Below, one piece after another: positions 1-8,847 of a DNA stretch of 36,741 bases (position 1 is its first letter; each line of letters begins with the position of its first letter). The notes below the pieces were generated by a model. It ran no database searches, had not been told where the DNA came from, and saw only the letters and a program-made list of their open reading frames with translations. Origin of the DNA: Dunaliella salina (lineage: Eukaryota; Chlorophyta; Chlorophyceae; Chlamydomonadales; Dunaliellaceae). A program made the translations under genes and the position numbers. The stretch is from NCBI GenBank assembly GCA_002284615.2, contig MU069962.1:63777-100517 (forward strand), written 5' to 3'.

Positions 1-100
1 TGGCTCAAAGCTTTATTCTTTCAGTGTTGACCAGTCAAACGTGAAAAGAACATATGGGGGCTACGCCCCCTGAAGGGGGGCTCCGCCCCAAAAAAAAAGA
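1..100. repeat. Dispersed repeat with GC-rich palindromic cluster (copy 1)
   Basis: Positions 6-28 (AGCTTTATTCTTTCAGTGTT and the next bases) recur at 6979-7002. In both copies a GC palindrome of the form GGGGGCTCCGCCCC follows within about 50-70 bp. Here two such clusters occur in tandem (56-74 and 77-94), then an A-run. The arrangement suggests the end of a dispersed element; the rest lies outside the window. Family unknown. Confidence 0.5.
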
Positions 101-165
101 TGGCAGCGTGTGAAGGGGCTTGGAGGTTCAGTAGGTGCCTGGACAGAGACTCAGTAGATACCTAA

Positions 166-229
166 GTTACAAGGATACAAGTGAAAAAAGGAGGCCTCCA
201 GTCAAACCGACTGACTGCTAGCCTGCTCG
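166..229 (-). repeat. LINE-tail-like dispersed repeat
   Basis: On the minus strand this reads as a CGAGCAG start, a GTTTGACTGGAGGCC core and a TTGTATCCTTGTAAC-type end. It matches 8731-8787 (plus strand) and more loosely the LINE 3' tails listed elsewhere (core GGCTGAAGGCTT followed by GTAACCT repeats). Probably a heavily 5'-truncated LINE copy. Confidence 0.45.
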
Positions 230-1205
230 AAAAAAGAAAGAAGTTCATAGATAAAAGGGGAAAATTTACTATTGTTTTGATTCATGGAACAAAACGTTTC
301 ACGCAATGGAAGAGTCAGTAGATACCGAGATATACCTGTACAGTGTCGCTAGTCGTGAGTGGAGGAGCGGGAGTGTTGGGGACCCGGGTTTGCGGCTGTT
401 CGGGCTGCTCCCTTCCATGCTGTCCTCTAGAGGCTGCACCCGTTCTGACCGTGAAATTTTTTTCTTTATCGGAGGAAGCATAGTGCAAAGTGTGGGGAGG
501 TGACGTGGATGTATGCGGAAGCAACTTTCTAACGACAACAGCTGCAGCCGAGCCTTGCCGAGCTTGAAGACTCGCAGAGACTCTGGGAATCTATTACAGA
601 TGTTGGGTGCTATATACCCATACTTAATTATACCAAACAGGAGGTTTGCTTTTTTCTGCCCATGCAATTACATTGGTATCACTTCTTTCTAGCCATGGGT
701 AAATTGCGTCACCCAACCTCTGAAATAGATTGCCAGAGAATTGCCGAGGCTCGAGCTTGCCAAGCCTCTTGCTCGGATTTTTGGTGACGCCCGCCACATT
801 TCCATCCTTTTGTTCTGCCAAATAGGCCCTCCGACTCTTTACAAGCTTCATGCTCGCTGAGGCTCCAAGAGACAGGTGCCTAACCTTGCTTATAACCGTA
901 GTGGACCGTGGCCACGACGCACCCCCAAAATTCTTGATACTTCCATTACACATCAGTACGCACCCTGCAAAGATTTTTTCCGCACCTTTACGCACCCCCC
1001 TGGAAAAACCCCATTACGCATTATGCACCCCTTGAAAAAGAAAACAAATGCGTAATGGTCAAGGTCCATGCTGATCACGGTCCATGAGTACATAACAAGG
1101 CCTACTCAAGACAAATTGGATCCATTTTGATTTACTCTTCCAGCAATCCAGTTCAGGTTAATTAAGAGTAAGGTGCGACATGCCAATGTCATATTACCAT
1201 TACAG
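230..1205. other. Stretch without supported gene
   Basis: Only short open frames are present on either strand, with no recognisable domain, no consistent splice structure and no repeat I can delimit. From about 1150 the sequence is AT-rich with TAATATTAC motifs, which recur inverted at about 2144-2175. Confidence 0.5.
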
Positions 1206-1331
1206 TAATATTACAGTAAAAGAAAAGAAAAGAAAGAAGAAAGAAAGACTACGTAGGCAGAGAAACTCTCCCTACACCAACTAAGGAAGAGGAGATACGT
1301 TGGCTCAAAAAGAGCCATAATATTACAGTAA
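1206..1331 (-). mobile_element. 98-bp SINE-like insertion flanked by 14-bp target duplication
   Basis: TAATATTACAGTAA occurs at 1206-1219 and again at 1318-1331, enclosing 98 bp (1220-1317). On the minus strand the insert ends with CTACGTAGTC followed by a CTTTT/TTTC-rich tail. The same terminal signature is seen at 23667-24256, 29836-29890, 31058-31440 and 31831-31893. A pyrimidine tail next to a long perfect direct repeat indicates target-primed reverse transcription. The element is too short to code for anything. Confidence 0.75.
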
Positions 1332-1651
1332 TACAACCTGACCCCCGATGTCATATTACATTCTCCGGTACGCCAATGTCTGTACCGGAGATCGGACAAT
1401 AAATTATGGCTCAGGTGCACTCTCGGCAAACAAATTAAAGATGCCGAGGAAAAGTTTTTGTGTGGAGAAAGGGTGAAGGGAGAGTGCACCAAGAGTTTCG
1501 CCAAACAGGAGAGCTCAAGCAGATGATGGACTTGCCCAGCATGCTGTGGAGGAGGTGCAAGGACTGCAGCACACTCTTGAGCATGGTCAGCCCACCCACA
1601 ACAGACAACCAAACAGCACAGCGACTACTGCAGCAGCCCTCCAGGAAATGA

Positions 1652-1720
1652 TGCGGTGGAAGAGCTTGATGGTGATGGTGATGATGATGATAATGGTGGT
1701 GATGGTGATGGTGGTGATGG

Positions 1721-1766
<46 letters not shown>

Positions 1767-1982
1767 GATGAAGAGGAGAAGCGCCCTGGAAAGCGCAAGC
1801 GCGTGCAGCTGAAACACAGTGACGCGCTACACGCCCTGTGCAAAGGTGCAGGAGGATATGCACAGGGACCAGTTGCGCGGCATCATTACTGCGGATGTTC
1901 CCTTTTAGTTCACCAGCAACCCACACCCGAGGCACGTCTTTGGAGCCTTTGGTGTGGACTTGAAGATCCTAAGAGCACTTGA
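1652..1982 (+). other. GAT/ATG trinucleotide repeat in an acidic open frame, coding status uncertain
   Basis: From 1656 the plus strand is open for 108 codons. A run rich in Asp and Gly (a GATGATGGTGAT array to about 1760) is followed by a basic stretch (KRPGKRKRVQLKHSD) and then unremarkable sequence. An acidic tract followed by a basic cluster resembles nuclear proteins. However, the acidic part is just the translation of a microsatellite, no splice partner was found and no domain is recognised. It may be a decayed exon or chance. Confidence 0.25.
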
Positions 1983-2660
1983 ACTTGCCTGAATCCGTTT
2001 GCACTTGATGGCTTGGACTGCCCAGCTCTTGACTTTCTTCATTGCACCAACCTAGTATAGGTATATGTTAGCCTCGCAAGGCTGATTGGGACCTCACCAC
2101 CCATGTAACCAGGGGAAAGTTCATGAATTTGGGGATAACACTGTGATGTAATATTACTGTACTATTACCGTAGAAATGGATTTGAAAAAGTGATAGTGGA
2201 TGTAGCGCCTTAATAAAGAGTCAACTTCATAGTCAGCGTTCCTTGCATATGCTTATCCCCCCTTCCCTTGCATCCATCCTCTGTTCTTCGTCGATGCCAC
2301 CTTGCCACTGCTTCCCTCTCAGTCGCTCCCCTCTCTCCCTTGCAGCTGTTGCTGCACCTGTTCATCTTCCTGACGTCCCCTGAGGACTTCAGGAAGAGTA
2401 GATGCATTTTGGGGGGGGGGGCTGCTACTTAGGACGGAGGGCGAAGGAGAAGGGGGGGCCTTCCTGCCCACATACACAATTTCCTTGCCCGAAGAAAACA
2501 TTTAATTTGGATTTTTAAATAAATAGTTACAATTGCACACAGCTGTGCACCCTCAAATCGCGGTCATCGCCCAAGGCAGAGCGCTATTTTTGCACGATGA
2601 AGATGGACAGTTTTGTGTCACTTTTGGACGGCGCATACCTGTAACGGTTGAAGTCAGTGA
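1983..2660. other. Stretch without supported gene
   Basis: No recognisable coding sequence. It contains a G11 run at about 2410-2420 and C/T-rich stretches that open short frames with no family resemblance. Confidence 0.5.
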
Positions 2661-2664
2661 TCGT

Positions 2665-2727
2665 GGCTGGTGTATTTACATGTGATTGCAGGCTTGCGGC
2701 CTGAAAACACATGTAAATAAACCAACC
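2665..2727. repeat. 63-bp near-perfect hairpin
   Basis: The 20-mer at 2665-2684 is complementary to 2708-2727 at about 18 of 20 positions. Inside the loop, CAGGC (2689-2693) pairs with GCCTG (2699-2703). It may be a small palindromic MITE or a structured RNA/terminator. No gene end was found next to it. Confidence 0.5.
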
Positions 2728-3093
2728 ATGTTCATTCACTTACACTATCAAAGTGTCACTCTATTTAAGAGCTAAGTATTTGGAATGCTGAGCTCGAGTG
2801 CTATCGATTGGTAAATGTAGGGGTCCAATTGGAGGGGTTAGGGAGTGGGGGAAGGGGGTTGGGAGCTCAGAGCTGTCGATTAAAACCCCCCTTAAAGAGT
2901 TTGGAACCAAAAGGGGGAGTTGGCGTGCATGATTCGCATGGGTGTGGGCACCTGAAGATTCTTTTTTTGGATTTGTGTTTGCCTGCAACCCGGTCAGTGC
3001 CAGCAGCCCCTCTGCTGCTTCCTGGACCATCGAGGCTCCGATTGTTGTATGTCATCCTTGCGCAGGGGCAATGCTAATGTTCTCTGCATTGTT

Positions 3094-3164
3094 CCAATTA
3101 TAACGCATGTCCTAACTTTAACGTACGTCCCAATTCTAAGGTATGTCCCAATTTTAAGGTATGT
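3094..3164. repeat. 18-bp minisatellite, 4 units
   Basis: Units at 3094-3110, 3111-3128, 3129-3146 and 3147-3164 share the form CCCAATTTTAAGGTATGT. Because 18 is divisible by 3, the overlying plus-strand frame reads as a repeated VPILRY peptide. That is a consequence of the repeat, not evidence for a protein. Confidence 0.7.
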
Positions 3165-3883
3165 CCATTTGTCTTCCTTTGTGCATCTGCTGCAGACAGT
3201 TCACAGACAGACAGAGTATAGTCTGTCAATGTGACATGGGACTAGAAGCACAAGCAGGTCAAGAAGGGCACTAACACATGCTTGCACACCTGTGACAGAC
3301 CGTATCCCCAGTAGGAGGCAGGCAGCACCGTGCGCTTGACCGACCAAGCAGCTTCCTGGTCGCTGGCCAAACACCATGGCAGGCCTTGACCTTCCTGGGG
3401 ATGTGCTTGAGATAAGGATGCCACCAGTATTTCAACTCCAGTTGTCCTGGACTGACTTGCATGGCCAGTTGTAACTCCTGCTGGAGGCTGCTGTTGCACT
3501 GCTGCACGGCTGCCTTGCCGCTGTATTTTAGATCTGGCCGCACTTCACCTGCTTGCCGCTGCACGATGCAGTCTGACTGTGCTCTGGAGCGTGCTCTGGC
3601 CTGCCCCTTTGACCTTGCGCTCCCTCCTCTCTTGCCTGTGTCATTTGCACAAACCTCATTTGCACTAACCTTTCCATCGGAAATTTGATACAACCCATAT
3701 GCACCCATTACGCACCCCATATCTCGGGTATTCAATTTGCGCGTTGCGCATCCACTGTACAACCCTTTAAAGTCATTACTAAGGCAATACGCTTGGCTCA
3801 AAAGGGTTCGAGCGTTGCGAACAAGTCAAAAAATGATGTACAGTACGCGGATGGATAGGGAATTTTGAAAGGAGCAGATTTTG

Positions 3884-4288
3884 GTGCCCTCCAGGGTTGC
3901 ATGGTTCGGGAACTTGGAACTCTTCAAGAAAGCAATTTTTAAAGTGATCCCTGATCCCAAATTTCAACTTGTAAGCTCAAAGAACTTTATGCTCTTTGCC
4001 AAAAACGGACCCTTGACATCCCCTTAACACCTGCTTGACACCCCCCTTACAATCCTTACACCCCCACTGACTACCCCCCACAATTGTCCCGTGTCCTTCC
4101 CCATCATTTATGCGAAAGGGGCTGAGGGGGAGAGGCAGAATAGGTGGTTGAGGCAGTTGTTACCCCCTTCCCTGCCTCCCGCCCACAGGCAAACGCTTGT
4201 TTGAATAGACCGTCAAACCACGAACTTTACCAAACTGTGCACGAGCTTGTTTTGCCAAACCCCCGAAATAGGCAACCCTGGTGCCCTC
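3884..4288. mobile_element. hAT-type MITE, 389 bp, with 8-bp TSD
   Basis: GTGCCCTC at 3884-3891 and 4281-4288 flanks a 389-bp segment (3892-4280) that begins CAGGGTTGC and ends GCAACCCTG. An 8-bp target duplication with CAGGG termini is the hallmark of the hAT superfamily. There is no transposase frame, so it is non-autonomous. Internal blocks (a CTTCCCCATCAT motif, GGGG-rich and ACCCCCTTCC stretches) are shared with the element at 15022-15388, so the two are one family. Confidence 0.8.
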
Positions 4289-5165
4289 AATGTCGTGTGA
4301 GGAGCATTGGAACAGGTTTTTGAGGGGTCAGGAGGTTCCAGTACAAAAGCAAGTACACACGTCTTCCAGAAAAAATGTCTTCCCTACTGGCAATGATATA
4401 ATTTTCTTTACTGCATTAGTGTTGTGCACGGGCTGGCTGAATGCCCTTGGCGAGCCCATTGTACTAGCAGCTAAGTCGGCTACATCCTGATATTCAGCAC
4501 TGCTCATTTGTGGAAAGGCAGCGAGCGCAATGCTTTGGCAGCCAATACCTGTTACTGTGCTCATACACGATGTCATGATGGGCATTGAAAGTTCAAGCTC
4601 AGGAACGCAAGGCACTGCACACATTCCATGCACTTCTGTATTTGATGCCCTGAAACCGAGAATGCTCCTTGCACTCAAAGTTTTTGTCTGTAATGTGTCC
4701 AAAACTGAGGGTTTTGCAATTCAAATGAAAAATTATTGAATTCTCTTGCAAACAAACTTATAATTCGCTTTTTTAGGGCCTCATAAAGTGGACATCTTTC
4801 GAAATTACCCCGCTCAGGCCTCTTTGATGGAACGCCACATGGAGAAAGGGCAGAGGAGCCTGGTTGGTTTGGGCTAAGTGGAAGCATGAGGAGGGGGATG
4901 GCCCGTCCAGGAACCTTTGCACATGCCTGGACCCCCTGTCCCATAGAAAAAGTACCTGAGGCTGATCACAGGTGCCTGAGGTAGAGGAGCCACCCATGGT
5001 GCCAGATCCCATTGAGAAGGAAGGAGGAGCCAGAGCTCCCTAGAATTTTGGAGGTGGCAGCAGGCGCAGTAGTTAGGCATGTGGGAGGGGCAGTGCATGC
5101 AGGGGGAGACTTTGTGGACCCAACAGCTTCAGTTTACAAACACCATGGAAGGTTAGGCTGCGGAA

Positions 5166-5166
<1 letters not shown>
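4289..5166. other. Stretch without supported gene
   Basis: Short overlapping frames occur on both strands but none shows a domain or a consistent exon structure. I see no repeat boundaries here. Confidence 0.45.

Positions 5167-5194
<28 letters not shown>
5167..5194 (+). repeat. Poly-G run of 28
   Basis: An uninterrupted run of G on the plus strand. It can form stacked G-quadruplexes and its length is prone to sequencing and polymerase slippage. Shorter homopolymers occur at about 2410 (G) and 6280 (C). Confidence 0.85.
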
Positions 5195-5197
<3 letters not shown>

Positions 5198-5416
5198 AGG
5201 CAAATTCAAGGGAGAATGCTGCTGAATGGGCAGGCAAGGACAGGAGCAACAGACGTGGGGAGGTAAGCCCGTAGATGTGTCAGAGTCCCCTGAGGCAACC
5301 TTAGAGAAGAACACTAGCGACATTTCAATCACCGTAAGTAAATCGATAAAATCGTTTTAGGACCTCCCAATATAATGTACTTGCAACAAATTATGAACTG
5401 TACAAAGAAAATTGCG

Positions 5417-6065
5417 GTAACCTACCAGAGGGGGTCAGCTGGCTAATTTGCCAGACATCTCATGATTCTGTTTCTCTTAATTATATCTCAAATCTGACCA
5501 TTTCAAATATTATTATTCATTAAAATATATCACTGTTATCATGTTTGACAAAGAATGAAAAAAATGGAGGACTCCAGATCACTCTCCTGGCCTCAGGTCA
5601 CCCAAGAACAGCCTAGAAGTCCAGCCTGGGACCATCTTTCACTACCAAATTTTGTGTTTGTAATACTTGTCTAGTATGTAAACACCCTGCATATTCGAAA
5701 ATATTCAGGTCAAAATTGACCTTTTCGGCACCCCTTGTGCTGAATTTTCTCTGAGGGAAATGGCTAAAGTTCTGTATCTCACCAACCACTGAATTTTTTC
5801 ACTCCATTTATCCTGTAATGAGATCCTCTTATTATCGGAACTCTAAATCACCAGAAATCACTCAATTTGGTGCAGCGGGTGATATGGAATGGAGGTTTAA
5901 AGGTAAAAAATTAGGATCCATGTCGCGGCTAATTAGGCCTGTGTGCCCCAATTGGTAAGCCTCATGCTCCAAGCTTGAAAGAAAGACCTATAGGGCACAC
6001 ATATGCAAGGAGCATGCATAAAACACCTGATTTAGGGCCTCAGCTGACCCCCTCCGGTAACCTAC
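5417..6065. mobile_element. Non-autonomous TIR element, 631 bp, with 9-bp TSD
   Basis: GTAACCTAC at 5417-5425 and 6057-6065 flanks 5426-6056. The left end starts CAGAGGGGGTCAGCTG and the right end is its inverse with one mismatch near the tip (CAGCTGACCCCCTCCG). TIRs of about 16 bp with a 9-bp duplication are compatible with a Mutator-like element; an 8-bp hAT reading is also possible. The interior is AT-rich with no coding frame, so the element is a MITE-like passenger. Confidence 0.7.
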
Positions 6066-6147
6066 GCACTGATTGACACTGCTAAGCTGCAAGTGACAAG
6101 TAGGATGTGATCCTCCGGATCACAAAATAAGGGGCAGAGCTTGTACT

Positions 6148-6700
6148 TCCCTTGCTAGGCATGCCAATTCACCTCATTGAGGTTCATGATTTGCTCACGG
6201 AAAAGGACTTAATCATTGCTACTCATCAGGTTAATGGAAATGAATAAAATCACTTAGGGGAGGTTGCGCCACCACTACCCCCCCCCCCCCCTCCCCTGTT
6301 CCTATGTTAGCATAAGCACCTTCAACTCCTGCTCAAAAATCCAAGCATTAAAGCTCATAATTTTCATGCTGGTCCATGTGGGCAAGGAGGTGGGCAGGGA
6401 AAAAAGGGGAGATGGCAAACTAGGAGTCAGAAGCCCCCTTCAAGAGCCTTCTTCCCTTGCCAGGGATGTCATCGCACCTGATTCATGAAGTCTGGCAGTA
6501 CATGGACAATTTGACAATTTTAAGACAATTACAATGAACAATGCAGGAGGGGCTGCCTCCCCCTTGCACCCCCCCACTGCTCCTGTACTAGCTTTAGCCC
6601 CCCAACTCCTGCTTGCAATCCAAGCATTGGAGCATACCACTTTGATGCAGGTCCCTGTGGGTAGCGAAGTATGCATGCAGGATATGGTGGGGTTGAGTGC
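6148..6700. repeat. Diverged direct duplication, about 300-bp period
   Basis: The block at about 6148-6390 is echoed at about 6455-6670. Shared landmarks include CTTCCCTTGC, a C-rich run, CAACTCCTGCT and ATCCAAGCATT. The copies differ by many substitutions and indels, so the duplication is old. No coding potential is seen. Confidence 0.45.
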
Positions 6701-6978
6701 ACAGGCAAAGGAGTTGAGTCAACAGGGAGCCAAACCTCTCCCTCCACCGCCATCTGCTGCTCCATAACATTGGAAGGCAACGGGCAGTATTAATATTTTA
6801 GCGATGTCACAAAATTGTAAATTTGGGTCAAAACTTGCATGGGTGGAATGCTCCACAATGTAGAGGAACCTCGGCTGGCAAGCAGGCTTGACCGAGCATC
6901 CAAGAGCAGCTCTGGAATCAGCATGAAAATACTTTCAAATGGTGGTATTTTTATGACCTGGGGAGGCTGGGGCGGCTC

Positions 6979-7047
6979 AAGCTTTATTCTTTCAGTGTTG
7001 ACTGCAGTGAACAATAAGCGACTAAGCCCTAGGGGGCTCCGCCCCGA
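6979..7047. repeat. Dispersed repeat with GC-rich palindromic cluster (copy 2)
   Basis: 6979-7002 repeats the window-start motif (AGCTTTATTCTTTCAGTGTT and on), and 7033-7046 is GGGGGCTCCGCCCC. The orientation and order match the copy at 1-100, but only one GC cluster is present. No TSD was found. Confidence 0.5.
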
Positions 7048-7049
7048 AA

Positions 7050-8730
7050 ATCAAGTAAATTCTCCGTGTAGAAAACATTCTACCCCTATGGGATTTTTTT
7101 CACACAAGAACCCAGAGAGGGAAGGACAAGACCAAACCAGCTGCGCACCTGATTTCTCCAAGCAGGTCCAACACCTGCAAGCACAATTGTACAGCAAAAG
7201 AAAATGGTAAGATCACTCTTGTAGGGATACAGGAGGAAGTAAGGTAGTTGCAACAAATATTGTCAGCATCAGCTCCTTACAGCCAGGTTGTGGAGCTGGC
7301 TGCTTCCAGTGAACTCACAGATCCCCACTAGCCCTCCTCTAATTTGGCTCTGTGGTGGAGGGCACATGCAATCTCTATCTGTCTTGTTTTTGGCGAAGCC
7401 CCCATTGCGAGGCGATGCTCAAAAGGCGTCGCCTCCTGGGGCGAGCCCTATGGTTTATATTTTTCATATTTATGCTCTCACAAGGTCTGTGAAGCCCACC
7501 TACTTCAACAGGCTCTCAGATTTGGAACCTCCTGATGAAAGTTTTCATCTCGGGGTTTCCCATATAAGGTAGAGGCTGAGCTCATCTTGGGGTTTCACAT
7601 ATAAGGTAGATGAGCCATCCAGAGGCCCCTTGGAGCTAGCATTGCCGATAATCGAAGCAGCTGAGTAATTCTGCATATTCACTAGAGAATGATGGCCCAA
7701 ACAAGGGTTTGACTTAGCCACAGAACGTTCTCCTGGGCACCCCGGCAGTCCCTCTGTTGGCATTTCTGCCATGTTGCAGCTGCACCAGCAAGAGCACACG
7801 CTCAGAGAGGGCCAGGAGAAAAGTTCAAGTTGCTCACTGTTGCACGCTTCCCTTCTCTAGTACTTTAAATGCAGTTGGCGCAAATGGGTGTCTGCCTTCA
7901 AGGGCAGGTCACGTCAAATGGCGATTCCACTTGTTTTTTAATACAAATGGAAGTGCTCCTCAAGTAACTGGACCACTTGGTGATGATGAGGCGTGCAAGT
8001 GCTGTTTGACGGGGAACCACAGCAAAAATGTGCAGCAATAGAGGCTGCCGAGCGTAAACTTGCTGCATGGGGAGTGCTGCTGTACTGTTGCTGGACTGCT
8101 GCTGGAGTGCTACCTGTGTGTTGCAGAGGTACAGCATATGCAAGGGTATGCGCGCCTGAAATTGACAGAGGGAGAGCTTTCTCTTCTTAAAAAAAGTTTT
8201 TTTTTTAATTGTCACCAGTATCAGCAATCGCCCCATGTCTTTTTGTCCATCCCTGAAAGAGTTCCATGCTTTCCACTTTGTGATAACACTCACCATCTTG
8301 GATACAGTCCTTCTTCACTGCTTTCTACCCAATAGGGGCTTGTTGGAGTTTATCTGATGTTTTGAAGATCAGATAGGGACAACGCTTCAAGAATCCCCAT
8401 TCATCATACCCTAAAATCAAGCTTGACCAATTTGGTGAGCATGGGCTCAATACAGACTCCGTTCTCCTCGCCCCACAAATTTCTTGAAAAAAACTGGGTG
8501 TTTAACCCCAAGGGCCTGGTTTGCCTCACACCCTCAGGTCTGCTCTCTTAGTCTTAAGTACACCTCCCTGTTTTCTGGTACTCTTTTTTCTCCCTGCAAT
8601 GCCTCTTTTCAGGCGGCTCCTTACCTTCCCTCTTCTCACTTGTTCATTCCTTTCACATGTTAATTTTTGCAATTTAAAACAACAACAAACTGTCCTTGTT
8701 TCGTTTGAGCTCCTTTCCTTGTATAAACAG
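7050..8730. other. Stretch without supported gene; short 37-bp direct repeat
   Basis: No gene is recognised. At 7546-7573 and 7583-7610 a 28-bp motif (around GGGGTTTC.CATATAAGG) is repeated with a 37-bp period. The open frames at about 7757-8335 have no family resemblance. This is the region downstream of the RABL2 stop codon. Confidence 0.45.
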
Positions 8731-8787
8731 GCGAGCAGTCAGTTTGACTGGAGGCCTTCTTTGCTGTAACCTGTGACCTGTAACCTG
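8731..8787 (+). repeat. LINE-tail-like dispersed repeat with GTAACCT end
   Basis: Reads GCGAGCAGTCAGTTTGACTG, then GGAGGCC, then a CTGTAACCTGTGACCTGTAACC microsatellite-like end. It is the inverse of 166-229. It lies about 60 bp downstream of the RABL2 stop codon in antisense orientation to that gene. Confidence 0.45.
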
Positions 8788-8847
8788 ATTCACCTCACAG
8801 GTATGCAAATTACCAATAAAGCCAGCAAGGAGTAGCTTGTATCCAGG

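Noticed and set aside
299..1035. Several 60-120-codon frames on both strands
   Set aside because: Mutually overlapping, with no domain and no splice logic. Compatible with chance in this base composition.
1435..1935. Polyhistidine frame on the minus strand
   Set aside because: Complementary reading of the ATG/GAT trinucleotide repeat.
1150..2180. A TIR transposon bounded by TAATATTAC motifs at about 1190 and 2150
   Set aside because: The inverted similarity is short and AT-rich and no target duplication could be placed. The direct TAATATTACAGTAA copies at 1206 and 1318 are better explained as the TSD of a 98-bp insert.
3271..3801. 176-codon minus-strand frame
   Set aside because: No domain, no homologous pattern recognised, composition not protein-like throughout, and no splice partners. 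Not reported as a gene.
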